Below the pieces are notes generated by a model, which saw nothing but the letters and a program-made list of their open reading frames with translations, did no database searches and was not told where the DNA came from. Both the position numbers and the translations under genes were made by a program. A stretch of DNA of 64,000 bases from Marinobacter excellens HL-55 (lineage in GTDB: Bacteria > Pseudomonadota > Gammaproteobacteria > Pseudomonadales > Oleiphilaceae). Of this stretch, positions 45,986-54,929 are shown in pieces; within the stretch, counting starts at the first letter, position 1, and every line of letters starts with the position of its first letter. The stretch lies in NCBI GenBank assembly GCA_001314845.1, contig LJZQ01000003.1, forward strand, positions 1-64,000. Reading direction: 5' to 3'.

Positions 45986-48193
45986 TCAGAAGCGGACTCC
46001 CGCCTCTACGAAGAACTGGTTATGATTTTTGATATTATTGTCTGAGCTCAGTTCCGGATCCCGATTCATATAGTGCTGCATGGTGAAGGCAAGTTCAGCG
46101 GTGTAGCGGGGCTGGTAGATTCGCTTGGCTATTCTTGCATCTATACGTTCGAACTGGCTCCGGCCAAACTCATCGGCCCAGTAAAAAGCGGACGAGGCCT
46201 TCAGCCCCCAGGGTAAATCGTGGATAACAGCAACGCTGCCAGAGTGGCGGACGGACATCCGGGTTAGCAGGGCCACCGCCTGATTCTGCTTCCGGGTGTC
46301 TACATCGCCGTCGTCATTGATAATAGGCTCGCCGGTGTACCGTGTGTGCTGATCCAGATATCCGTAACTGGTCCGGAGCAGGGTACCCGGGAATTCGAGC
46401 GAGGCTTCGACCTCAAAACCTTTTTGATCGATCGCAACGTTATTATCAACGCTCCAGTCCTTGAGCTGGATGACGCCACTGATCATGTCTCGGAGGTCGT
46501 CTTTGAACCCCCGGACTTCGACAGACAGCATGGCTTGCTCGAGGGGAAACTGCCCGAAGTAACTGATTTCACGTGAGGTGATGCGTTCTTCATCAAGATC
46601 TTTGTCCAGGGTGAGCCAGCCCAGTACCTCATAGGCGTCAAACGCTGTAATTCGGCGGCCTTCAAGGTTTGAGTACTGGCTTGGCCTGACATTCTTGAGG
46701 GTGTAGCCCCAGTCAGGGTTTTGCTCAAAACCATCCGGAGTGCGAACCGCTTCGGAATAAACCAACCGAAGTGCATGTCGATTGTTGAGGGTGAAGTTTG
46801 CCGCTAGCCGGGGTGAGAAGTAACTATTATCGGTGGTGCTGGTTCGCTCCCAATTGCCGCCAGCATTCAATGTCAGCCAGGACAGGGGTGTATATTCGAG
46901 GTTGCCAAAGAATCGGGACTGGTAATTATTGCCACGGCCATTGAAGTAGGTTTCCGAACGATACGTGTCTTTGCGGAAGCCGGCACCAGAAACCATCTTG
47001 ATATCGTTAGTGATAATCAGGGAATCCTGCAGCTCCAACTCGAGGCGGGTATCTTCTGAGTCTGCGTCTACCTCTGCGAAACCGCCCATCGAAGCATCAT
47101 CCGGAAAACAGACAAAATCACGATTGCTGTCCCGCCTGAAAAGAGGTGTTTCACTAGCCAAACAGGCGACGGCTTCATCCGGGAAGGCAACGGTGTAGGG
47201 TTGGCGCCGGTTGAAGTTTTCGACAGCCGCCATCACATGAAAAAAATGACGATCCGAGGTGCTGATGTTCAGCTTGGACTGCACATAGTAATCACGAACA
47301 TCAATGTCGGGGTCAGTAAAGGGGTTCAGTTCGCCGGTTTTGTCCTTATCGTTGTACTTGGTGCCGTCAACCATGCCAACTCGTAGCTCGAGATCCATTT
47401 GCTCATCGAATTTCAGACGAGAATCGTAGGTAAAGGAATTGATGTCATGGCCATTGCGAAACGGCAATTCTTCGCCGTCGTCTACCTGGTAGTCAAAGCC
47501 GTCAAATTTCCGCTTCTCGTAGGTTAGCCGCCAGTCAAGATCCGGGCCGGCGTTGCCGACGGAGCCAAAGGTGCGCAAGTAACCTCTGGATCCGCTGACC
47601 ACCCGGGTTTCGACACCGGCAGTGTCGGCTGGGTCGCGGGTAATGATGTTGATGGTGCCAAGAAAGGCATTGATACCGTAGGCGGCAGAGTTGGGGCCGC
47701 GGGCAACCTCAATGCGCTCTATCATCTCCAGCGGGACTGGCATGGTTTCCCAGTCCATGTCTGATAGAGTGGCCTTGTGAGACGTTCGACCATCCACGAG
47801 CACCTGCATTCGCCGCTGCTCGTAATGGACGGTGCCATGATAGGTGGTGACCGGCTGGTGACTGCCAACAAAATTGACCACCATACCCGGCACCAGGCGG
47901 AAAACCTCGTACAGGTTCATGATGCCTAGATCGCGTATCATATCTCCGGTGATTACCGTGGTCGTGCCGGGCACCCGGGTTTTTGGCTGGCGCAGCCGGG
48001 TGGTGGTCAGTACTTCCGGGATGTCATCGCCGAAGGCGACCAAGGCCGGGTCGAAGTCTTGCGGGGTCATTTCTGCGCCGGCGTCTATGGCGACCATGCT
48101 GATCAGGGCCGAGGCCAGCAACGAGAGGGGAAATCTGATGCGTGAGCTGCGCACGCTCGACCGGTTTGCTGACAGGTAATTCGTAATGAGCAT
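45986..48193 (-). CDS. TonB-dependent outer-membrane receptor
   Basis: A 735-residue protein from the ATG at 48193: signal peptide (LSLLASALISMVAIDAGAE), plug domain (PGTTTVITGDMIRDLGIMNL, LVDGRTSH, IERIEVARGPNSAAYGINAF, then GTINIITRD) and a 22-stranded barrel ending in an aromatic residue (FFVEAGVRF). It imports a substrate across the outer membrane using TonB. A TonB box candidate lies just after the signal (IPEVLTTT). The ligand is not readable. It is the first gene of a three-gene minus-strand operon with a binding protein and a hybrid kinase. Confidence 0.9.
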   Translation of the reverse strand: MLITNYLSANRSSVRSSRIRFPLSLLASALISMVAIDAGAEMTPQDFDPALVAFGDDIPEVLTTTRLRQPKTRVPGTTTVITGDMIRDLGIMNLYEVFRLVPGMVVNFVGSHQPVTTYHGTVHYEQRRMQVLVDGRTSHKATLSDMDWETMPVPLEMIERIEVARGPNSAAYGINAFLGTINIITRDPADTAGVETRVVSGSRGYLRTFGSVGNAGPDLDWRLTYEKRKFDGFDYQVDDGEELPFRNGHDINSFTYDSRLKFDEQMDLELRVGMVDGTKYNDKDKTGELNPFTDPDIDVRDYYVQSKLNISTSDRHFFHVMAAVENFNRRQPYTVAFPDEAVACLASETPLFRRDSNRDFVCFPDDASMGGFAEVDADSEDTRLELELQDSLIITNDIKMVSGAGFRKDTYRSETYFNGRGNNYQSRFFGNLEYTPLSWLTLNAGGNWERTSTTDNSYFSPRLAANFTLNNRHALRLVYSEAVRTPDGFEQNPDWGYTLKNVRPSQYSNLEGRRITAFDAYEVLGWLTLDKDLDEERITSREISYFGQFPLEQAMLSVEVRGFKDDLRDMISGVIQLKDWSVDNNVAIDQKGFEVEASLEFPGTLLRTSYGYLDQHTRYTGEPIINDDGDVDTRKQNQAVALLTRMSVRHSGSVAVIHDLPWGLKASSAFYWADEFGRSQFERIDARIAKRIYQPRYTAELAFTMQHYMNRDPELSSDNNIKNHNQFFVEAGVRF

Positions 48194-48316
48194 AGGTGTC
48201 GTTCTATAATTTGCCGGGCTGACAGCCTTGTTTTGGTTCTTCCTGAATCCTAGGGTAGAAAAAACAGTTTGTCTCCACAAAGATGACAGATTTTACATTT
48301 CCGGAGTTACGCGTAT

Positions 48317-48994
48317 ATGACTTGCTGGGACATTCTGGGTATTGAGCCAACTGGGGATCTGGAGCGCATTCGTGAGGCTTATGAGCGCCAAATGAAGTTC
48401 GCTTCAGATGCGGAGGCTCGAACTCTGGAGCAAGCGTTCAGGGAAGCCATCGGTGATGAACCGTTGAAACCGCAGTCCATGCAGAGCATTGACGAGGACC
48501 CGGAGTCAGAGCGCTATCAATCGGCGGAGAAAGGTCAGCCCACTGCTGCGGTGCGCGAACTGGATGCCAGTGAGGTTCAGATTGCCCGTGAGGTAGTGAT
48601 ACAGATCAAAGCGCTGATGAACGACGATCAGCGCCAGCAGGACGTGGCCATCTGGAAAGCAATACTGTGCGAGCCACCGGCCGACCAGTTGGCACTTCGG
48701 CGCGAGGTGGGGCGGCAGCTCGAATCCAGAATTCGGCCAATGGCTGAAAACGGAGCTTTTCCTGGCCCGGTGGCCCACTTTTTGGGGGACTGGTTCGAAT
48801 GGTCCAGTGTGCGCGAAGCCAGCCAGGCGGCTGAGCCACGCAACGCCGACCCCCGCAACTATCCGGAGTCTGACATGGCGCCGGATCAGGACTTCCCGGA
48901 ACAGCCACCAATGACCAACTTCTGGCCGGCAGTCATCGGGTGGATTGTAGGTATCATCATATTAGCGACGCTGTTCGGCGGCATGGGCGGCTGA
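48317..48994 (+). CDS. J-domain-like tail-anchored protein
   Basis: A 225-residue protein. The first 30 residues (CWDILGIEPTGDLERIREAY) have the helix I-II pattern of a J domain, but the His-Pro-Asp motif that stimulates Hsp70 is absent. The middle is helical and acidic with conserved-looking REVGRQLESRIRPMAEN. A Pro/Asp-rich linker leads to one C-terminal membrane helix (FWPAVIGWIVGIIILATLFG), so it is tail-anchored in the inner membrane. Function is unknown. It is divergent from the TonB receptor gene, and its 3' end overlaps the transporter gene on the other strand by 33 bp. Confidence 0.65.
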   Translation: MTCWDILGIEPTGDLERIREAYERQMKFASDAEARTLEQAFREAIGDEPLKPQSMQSIDEDPESERYQSAEKGQPTAAVRELDASEVQIAREVVIQIKALMNDDQRQQDVAIWKAILCEPPADQLALRREVGRQLESRIRPMAENGAFPGPVAHFLGDWFEWSSVREASQAAEPRNADPRNYPESDMAPDQDFPEQPPMTNFWPAVIGWIVGIIILATLFGGMGG

Positions 48995-49969
48995 CGCCTG
49001 TTCTATTTTTGCACGGTATTTCTGGGCGAGAATGGCGCCGACAATCACCTGGATCTGGTTGTAACACATGATCGGTAACACGATCATGCCAAAGCCAGGG
49101 TGACCCGAAAACAGCACCTTTGCCATAGGCAGTCCCGATGCAAGACTCTTTTTGGAGCCGCAGAATACTACGGCGGCTTCGTCTTCAAGGCTGAACCCCA
49201 GCTTCCTCACCATTAACTGCGCAATCAGCATAAACAGCCCAAGCAAACCGAAACAAAGCATGATCGTCAGTACGATGGCTTGAATCGGTAAATTCTGCCA
49301 CAGCCCGCTGACCACGGAATGAGAGAACGCCGAGTACACGATCAACCAGATCACGCATTGGTCATACCGGGTCATCAGGCTTCCGTTGCTTGACAAGAAT
49401 CCGCCCAGCCAGGGCCTCATGGCATGGCCCACCGCAAACGGAAGTAACAACTGCAGCACGATATCTTTTAACGCTTCGGTAACGGAAAAGTCTGCTGCGC
49501 CCGAGGTAGACACTAGGAAGAGCAGAAGGAACGGAGTCAGCATCATCCCGAATACGTTTGATGCAGCGGCGCTGCAGATCGCCGCAGGCACATTGCCTTT
49601 GGCCATCGCCGTATAGGCAATCGAAGAAGACACGGCCGACGGCAAAACCCCCAGATAGAGAAAGCCGAGGCCAAGATCTTTCGGCATCCACTCCGGAATC
49701 AGATTGCTCAGACCATTAATGGGCAACACGGCCAGAGGGAAAAACACGAAGGTGAGGGCAGTGATCAGTATGTGAAGCCGCCAATGGGTTGCACCATCGA
49801 CGATCTGCTGTCGCGACAGAGCCGCGCCATGGAAAAAAAACAGCAGAGCGACCGCAAGGGTACCTACTGTCGCCAGAGTATCGGCTGCCTGGCCGGTGAC
49901 CGGCAAGAACGATGCCAGAGCAATCGCGCCCAGTAACAACAACGTGAAGGTATCGATACGGAACTTCAT
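48962..49969 (-). CDS. Bile acid:sodium symporter family transporter (SBF-like)
   Basis: A 335-residue polytopic protein with about ten membrane segments. The PF13593-type features are present: FHGAALSRQQI after helix 2, the crossover segments LPSAVSSSIAYTAMAKGNVP and FCGSKKSLASGLPMAKVLF. These proteins import organic anions with Na+, but bacterial substrates vary widely (bile acids, pantoate, steroids, amino-acid derivatives). It starts 3 bp after the stop of a GntR/FCD regulator gene, which probably controls it in response to the same substrate. Confidence 0.88.
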   Translation of the reverse strand: MKFRIDTFTLLLLGAIALASFLPVTGQAADTLATVGTLAVALLFFFHGAALSRQQIVDGATHWRLHILITALTFVFFPLAVLPINGLSNLIPEWMPKDLGLGFLYLGVLPSAVSSSIAYTAMAKGNVPAAICSAAASNVFGMMLTPFLLLFLVSTSGAADFSVTEALKDIVLQLLLPFAVGHAMRPWLGGFLSSNGSLMTRYDQCVIWLIVYSAFSHSVVSGLWQNLPIQAIVLTIMLCFGLLGLFMLIAQLMVRKLGFSLEDEAAVVFCGSKKSLASGLPMAKVLFSGHPGFGMIVLPIMCYNQIQVIVGAILAQKYRAKIEQASAAHAAEQRR

Positions 49970-49972
49970 GGT

Positions 49973-50647
49973 CTATTTCTGTCCTGTCAGCGCGCTTAGG
50001 CTTGGTTTGAGCAGGGCTCTTGAAAGCGCCTCGGCCTTGCCTGCATCTTTACGGCGAATAGCTGCTAACAACAGTTCGTGACCTTCCTGTGAGGGCTCAG
50101 GCAGATCTTCATCTCGCTCAGTACGTTCGATGGTTTGGCTCACCGCATGGGAGAAATATTCATAAAGCTCGGTCAGTGCCGAGTTATGGGAGGCGCGGAC
50201 GAGGGCATGGTGGAACCATTCATCGTGACAAATCCGGTCGTTAAGATCGTTGCCAGCTGCGGCCCTGGCATCCAGCGCATCGCTCATGGCCTTGAGGTCT
50301 TGTTCCGTTCGCCGGCTAGCGGCAAGTCGCGCCGCCTCGGTTTCCAGCATAATGCGCACCTCAAGCTGCTCTGCCAGTTTGCTTCTGGATATGCGGCGGA
50401 GTGTTTCGCCGGCATCCCGGTTGGCGCGGACATAGGTTCCATCGCCTTGCCGGGTTTCAAGCATCCCAACATGAACCAGTACTCTGACGGCTTCGCGAAT
50501 GGTATTGCGGCTGATGCCGAGGGCTTCTGACAGCTCTGCCTCAACGGGAAGACGAGTGCCGACGGGCCATTGTTCGCTTTCTATCGCTGCTCGCAGGCTT
50601 TCGATGGCTGTTTCGACCAGAGAGCCTTTTTTGATCGGTTTTAGCAT
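49973..50647 (-). CDS. GntR-family regulator, FadR/FCD subfamily
   Basis: A 224-residue repressor-type protein. It has an N-terminal winged helix-turn-helix (WPVGTRLPVEAELSEALGIS, RNTIREAVRVL) and a C-terminal all-helical FCD ligand domain (EQLEVRIMLETEAARLAA, DEWFHHAL, HELLLAAIRRKDAG) with the metal-binding Asp/His pattern. The FCD subfamily usually binds small carboxylates. It forms an operon with the downstream symporter gene, and a direct repeat lies just upstream of its start. Confidence 0.92.
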   Translation of the reverse strand: MLKPIKKGSLVETAIESLRAAIESEQWPVGTRLPVEAELSEALGISRNTIREAVRVLVHVGMLETRQGDGTYVRANRDAGETLRRISRSKLAEQLEVRIMLETEAARLAASRRTEQDLKAMSDALDARAAAGNDLNDRICHDEWFHHALVRASHNSALTELYEYFSHAVSQTIERTERDEDLPEPSQEGHELLLAAIRRKDAGKAEALSRALLKPSLSALTGQK

Positions 50648-50652
50648 TTCCT

Positions 50653-50684
50653 ATCATCCTGTAGCACTATGACCCAATCATCCT
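50653..50684. promoter_or_regulatory. Direct repeat upstream of the GntR regulator gene
   Basis: Two copies of atcatcct (50653-50660 and 50677-50684) lie 24 bp apart, start to start, just upstream of the GntR start codon. The spacing is near two helical turns and the position fits an autoregulatory operator, but FCD regulators more often bind palindromes, so this is tentative. Confidence 0.3.
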
Positions 50685-50737
50685 ATGTTTAAGTATAAAG
50701 CTCAAGACCACGGTTGGCTTTCAGCGTGAAATCTAGT

Positions 50738-52228
50738 TCAGTGGCCTGTTTCCGACGATGAAAACTGGTAATCCGTCGTGTCTACCGAGCGGGTGGCGAA
50801 GCGATAACTGAAGGTGAATCCTGGCCAGTTCACGGTGTTGCGACCGTGTTCATCCAGGTACCAGGATGTGCAGCCAGAATCCCAGACACTCCCCGAAAGC
50901 CCGTCCTGAACCGCCTGGCAGTATCTGGTTTGGGCTTCTTCCCGAACTTCCATGGCTTCACCCGGGTATCGTGAAAGTGCGTCCAGGGAACTGATAACGT
51001 AACAGAACTGAGACTCCAGCATATAAAGGATTGAATTGTGAGCCAGATTGGTATTTGGCCCATACAGAATAAACAAGTTGGGGAAACCATTCACGGTCAT
51101 GCCCTTGAATGCTTTACTGCCCTTTGCCCAGGCGTCATTCAACGACTGGCCATGGCGGCCGGTCACCTGAATCGGTGACAAGAATTCACTGGCCTTGAAC
51201 CCGGTGCCAAAGATAATGGCATCTACCTTCCGGTGTTCTCCGTTCGCACTGACCACGCCGGTCTCATCGATGTGTGAGACACCTTCCGTTATCAAATCGA
51301 GATGGGGCTGATTGATCGCGGGGTACCAATCGTTCGAGATCAGAATCCGTTTACACCCGATCCGGTAGTCGGGGATGATGTTTTTCAGTTTATCCGGATC
51401 TGTCACCCACCTGTTCGCCTCTTTTTTCGCCTGGCGGGAAAACAGATCGAGTATCCAGGAAAATCGGGTGAAAGCGAGGGCACGGGATTCATTTTTCCAG
51501 TAGATCAACGCACGGTAGGCGCGGTCCCAGAAGGGGAGTTTTTGGAAAAGCCTCTGCTCAAACGGGGTAAACCGCCGGTCAGGTTTCGGCAATACCCAGG
51601 CAGCCGACCGCTGATAAAGGTCCAGTTGGGCGACTTTCGGCGTGATTTGCGGCACAAACTGAATGGCGCTGGCCCCGGTGCCGATAACCGCAACCCGCTT
51701 GCCCGTTAGGTCAACCTCATGATTCCAGCGCGCGGAGTGAAACCAGCTGCCCTTAAACCGATCCAGGCCCGGTATTGCAGGCATGGCCGGTCGGTTCAGC
51801 TGCCCGGTGGCAGTTACCAACACGTCGGCCGTGTACTGATGACCGGATTCAGTGGTTACCTGCCATTGATTAGATTGGCCATCAAAGCTGGCTGACACAA
51901 CCGCGCGATTAAACTCAATGTGGTTATCAAGCCCGTGTTTGCTGACGCAGTATTCCATGTAGTCAAGAATTTCGGCCTGGCCACCAAACTTCCGACTCCA
52001 GTCATGTTTTGGTTCAAAGGAATAGGAGTAGAGGTGCGACTGCACATCACAGGCGGCACCGGGATAGGTATTGTCGCGCCAGGTACCGCCAACCGAGTCG
52101 GCTTTTTCCAGTAACGTGATTCGGTTGTACCCTGCTTTTTTCAGCTGGATCGCCATCCCGATCCCGCCAAATCCGGTGCCAATGATAAGAACCGAGGGTT
52201 TTTTGGGGGTGGGTCTGGGTTTGGTCAT
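50738..52228 (-). CDS. Flavin-containing Baeyer-Villiger-type monooxygenase
   Basis: A 496-residue flavoprotein. It has the FAD Rossmann motif (VLIIGTGFGGIGMAIQL), the second Rossmann for NADPH (VAVIGTGASAIQFVPQ) and between them the Baeyer-Villiger fingerprint F-x-G-x-x-x-H-x-x-x-W (FKGSWFHSARW). The TYPGAACDVQSH segment is also typical. It probably inserts oxygen into a ketone next to the carbonyl using NADPH and O2; the substrate is unknown. ATG 52228 is used because AGGAT precedes it at normal spacing. Confidence 0.9.
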   Translation of the reverse strand: MTKPRPTPKKPSVLIIGTGFGGIGMAIQLKKAGYNRITLLEKADSVGGTWRDNTYPGAACDVQSHLYSYSFEPKHDWSRKFGGQAEILDYMEYCVSKHGLDNHIEFNRAVVSASFDGQSNQWQVTTESGHQYTADVLVTATGQLNRPAMPAIPGLDRFKGSWFHSARWNHEVDLTGKRVAVIGTGASAIQFVPQITPKVAQLDLYQRSAAWVLPKPDRRFTPFEQRLFQKLPFWDRAYRALIYWKNESRALAFTRFSWILDLFSRQAKKEANRWVTDPDKLKNIIPDYRIGCKRILISNDWYPAINQPHLDLITEGVSHIDETGVVSANGEHRKVDAIIFGTGFKASEFLSPIQVTGRHGQSLNDAWAKGSKAFKGMTVNGFPNLFILYGPNTNLAHNSILYMLESQFCYVISSLDALSRYPGEAMEVREEAQTRYCQAVQDGLSGSVWDSGCTSWYLDEHGRNTVNWPGFTFSYRFATRSVDTTDYQFSSSETGH

Positions 52229-52306
52229 GGACAGATCCTGATCTTGTTGTTTTAGTTCACGACTATAACCGGCTGCCCAGGCAACCAAAAGACCGTTTCC
52301 ACCAGA

Positions 52307-53206
52307 TTAATTGTCCGGAAAGGTCAATAACTGTTCGGCCGGCTGGGACATCAACTGCTTAAGCGCTGATGATTCAAACTGTCGCCGAATGCGGATCGCA
52401 TAGAATTCTTCAAATACACCCGGTAAGACTCCGTAATCAAACAAGTTTCCGTTCTTAAGCTCGTCTCTCACTACAACCGGAGGAAGCACGGCAAGGTGGC
52501 CGCTGTCTCTGGTCAGCAGGCGCATCATCGCCATATCATCAACTTCCGCCAGAATAATGGGATGAATCTGATGGTAATCACACAGCTGGTCGAAAGCCTG
52601 GCGAATGTTGTTGTCCGGGCCCGGCAATATCAGCGGGCTGCCTTGCAACATTTCTGCAAATCCGCCGGATTTCTCGATTCCCGGTGGCCCGATAATACTC
52701 ACCGGCTGACGGGCTATTCGCCGGCAGAGCCAGGGGTTTTCGTCGTCGCCCTGCACAGGCTGATTTGAAAGAATCAAGTCCAGCCGGTGTGCCGACAGCC
52801 TGCGCAACAGGTCGTCCAGGCTGCCACTTTGGAGCTTCAGCTCTAGATCTTTTCTGCCCAGCAGCGGGCGCAGAAATCCCTCCTGGAAGTTTCGTGACAG
52901 GGTTGCCAGAGCCCCGACCTTCAATACCTCACGGTTGGTTTGTTGGCCTGTGCTGAACAGGGCCTGCAGTTCTGCGCCCTGACGAAAAATGTCTTCGGCA
53001 TAGGTGAAGGCAACGCGGCCCGCCTCAGACAGCTTTAAGCGCCGGCCCTCTCTCACAAAAAGATCGTGCCCGAGGTTTTCTTCGAGTTTTCGAATCTGCC
53101 CGGATAGCGCCGACTGTGAAATATGAAGCGATTCAGCGGCGCGCGTCAGGTGCCCCGTGCGGGCGACGGTCCAGAAATAGAACAGGTGATGATAGTTCAA
53201 GCGCAT
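52307..53206 (-). CDS. LysR-family regulator (NhaR-like), probable regulator of dabBA
   Basis: A 299-residue LysR protein whose start (MRLNYHHLFYFWTVARTGHL) resembles NhaR. The helix-turn-helix is at 18-37 (TRAAESLHISQSALSGQIRK). The effector domain is complete. It is divergent from the dabB-dabA operon with 115 bp between the start codons, an arrangement seen for LysR regulators of inorganic-carbon pumps in other bacteria. The effector may be linked to CO2 or bicarbonate status (inference). Confidence 0.9.
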   Translation of the reverse strand: MRLNYHHLFYFWTVARTGHLTRAAESLHISQSALSGQIRKLEENLGHDLFVREGRRLKLSEAGRVAFTYAEDIFRQGAELQALFSTGQQTNREVLKVGALATLSRNFQEGFLRPLLGRKDLELKLQSGSLDDLLRRLSAHRLDLILSNQPVQGDDENPWLCRRIARQPVSIIGPPGIEKSGGFAEMLQGSPLILPGPDNNIRQAFDQLCDYHQIHPIILAEVDDMAMMRLLTRDSGHLAVLPPVVVRDELKNGNLFDYGVLPGVFEEFYAIRIRRQFESSALKQLMSQPAEQLLTFPDN

Positions 53207-53259
53207 GTCAGGATACCTGATAGCCTATATGTTCTTTTTTAGTGAACGGTTTGATCTTT

Positions 53260-53273
53260 ATAAACCATTTTAT
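53260..53273. promoter_or_regulatory. Candidate LysR-binding palindrome between regulator and dabB
   Basis: ATAAA-CCAT-TTTAT (53260-53273) is a perfect 5-bp inverted repeat with the T-N11-A character of LysR sites. It lies roughly midway in the 115-bp divergent region. No experiment or comparison supports it beyond form and place. Confidence 0.4.
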
Positions 53274-53321
53274 CTATGTGTGCATCATCGGCAGAGTAGC
53301 TCCGTAAACCAAGGAGCGCTT

Positions 53322-54929
53322 ATGACCCTCATCACGTCTTTTTCGATGTTCGTGCTGGCCAGCTGGCTGGCTCTTCCGATTTCGCTTCTGGCGATTGCCG
53401 GGTTTGCCAACTGGACATCCACGCCGAGCAAACTCAATCACTGCTGGCGTATTGCTGAAACCATTTTAAAGGCGCTGCTAGTCGCCTCGGGTGTCGTGGG
53501 GCTGGGATTGGTAGCCAACGGGTTTGGGGTGAACACCGGTTTGCCTGAGATTGGCTCAACACTTGGGCTCTATCCGGATGGGCTGGCCGTATGGATGGCC
53601 GCGATGGTGAGCTTTATTGCCTGGATTATTTTGCGGTACGCCCGAGACTACCTGAGGGGTGACGTGGCTTCCCGAGGCTTCTTCCCCTGGTTTCTGGTCA
53701 CCGTTGCTTCCGTTCTAGTCCTGATATTTACCAACCACTTGCTGGTTCTCGCTGGCGCTTGGGTGAGTATTAGTCTTGCCTTGCACCACTTATTGACGCT
53801 TTATCCGGACCGCACCGAGGCTAGGTTGGCAGCGGTTCAGAAATTTATCACCAGTCGCCTTGGCGACCTTGCGGTCATTGCCGCCGTGATGCTTATCTGG
53901 CGGCATTACGGAAGCTTCCGGATACCGGATATCTATGCCTTGTCGTCTCAGGGAGCCATGTCTTCGATGGAATTAAATCTGGCCTCTGTCTTTCTGGCGG
54001 TGGCCGCGGCGCTGAAGTGCGCACAGATTCCCTTTCACGGCTGGTTGATTCGGGTGATGGAAGCGCCAACGCCGGTGTCTGCGTTACTGCACGCAGGCGT
54101 TATTAATCTGGGCGGGTTTCTCTGGCTGCGATTGTTTCCGGTCTTTGATGGCTTCACGGCGGGGCATCTGATTTTACTGGTGGTGGGTGGCACAACGGCC
54201 TTGGTGGCAGTGTTCACCATGATGACTCAAAGCTCAGTCAAACATGCTCTGGCCTGGTCCACCAACGCTCAGATGGGCTTCATGCTATTTGAAATTGCCC
54301 TGGGTGCTTACACCCTTGCGCTTCTTCATTTGCTGGCGCATTCGCTTTACAAAGCTCATTCGTTCCTGGCTTCCGGCCGGACAGTGCGCGTTTCCGCAAT
54401 GCATTTTACCGGTCGGCCCAACTGGTCCAACGGGGCGCTGGCCTGCCTGGCGGCGGCTGTTTCCGGATCGATCTTGTGGTTTGCTCCGGGCCTTGTTGAG
54501 AGCAAAAGCATTCTGGCTGGGCTATTGGTAATGGCGGTCGCAGCCACTGTAATGGGAGTGCCTGGCGAAAGTTCTTGGCGAGCCAAGTTAACGGTGTTTT
54601 TCATGGCGCTAACTCTGGTTCCACTGTATGGCTTGCTGAACCTGGCTCTAGGCCCGGCGGTCCAGACCAATGGCGGCGACGGTGCACCGATAATGGCCGA
54701 GGTATTCGGCTGGGGCCTGATCCTCTGTCTTGCGATGGTCTCGATAGTCACCCAGTTTTGGCCGAGTGCTGCCTGGATGCAGCGTTTACATCGTCCCGCA
54801 TGTCAGGGTTTCTATCTGGACCGTCCGTTTGAACAGTTTACCCGCCGCTGGGCCAAGCGCTGGCTGGCACCCAACACCAGGGGTCGAGTAAGCGATTCCT
54901 GTAGCGTAATGATCGGAGAGCGCTCATGA
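53322..54929 (+). CDS. dabB: DabB, membrane subunit of the inorganic-carbon pump (NuoL-like)
   Basis: A 535-residue polytopic protein of the proton-conducting NuoL/MrpA family, with about 13 hydrophobic segments. The antiporter-like core is visible (AGVINLGGFLWLRLFPVF, SVKHALAWSTNAQMGFMLFE) with a buried Lys and His. DabB supplies ion-coupled energy for DabA, which hydrates CO2 to bicarbonate inside the cell. AAGGAG before the ATG at 53322 sets the start; the longer upstream frame has no such site. It overlaps dabA by four bases. Confidence 0.9.
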   Translation: MTLITSFSMFVLASWLALPISLLAIAGFANWTSTPSKLNHCWRIAETILKALLVASGVVGLGLVANGFGVNTGLPEIGSTLGLYPDGLAVWMAAMVSFIAWIILRYARDYLRGDVASRGFFPWFLVTVASVLVLIFTNHLLVLAGAWVSISLALHHLLTLYPDRTEARLAAVQKFITSRLGDLAVIAAVMLIWRHYGSFRIPDIYALSSQGAMSSMELNLASVFLAVAAALKCAQIPFHGWLIRVMEAPTPVSALLHAGVINLGGFLWLRLFPVFDGFTAGHLILLVVGGTTALVAVFTMMTQSSVKHALAWSTNAQMGFMLFEIALGAYTLALLHLLAHSLYKAHSFLASGRTVRVSAMHFTGRPNWSNGALACLAAAVSGSILWFAPGLVESKSILAGLLVMAVAATVMGVPGESSWRAKLTVFFMALTLVPLYGLLNLALGPAVQTNGGDGAPIMAEVFGWGLILCLAMVSIVTQFWPSAAWMQRLHRPACQGFYLDRPFEQFTRRWAKRWLAPNTRGRVSDSCSVMIGERS

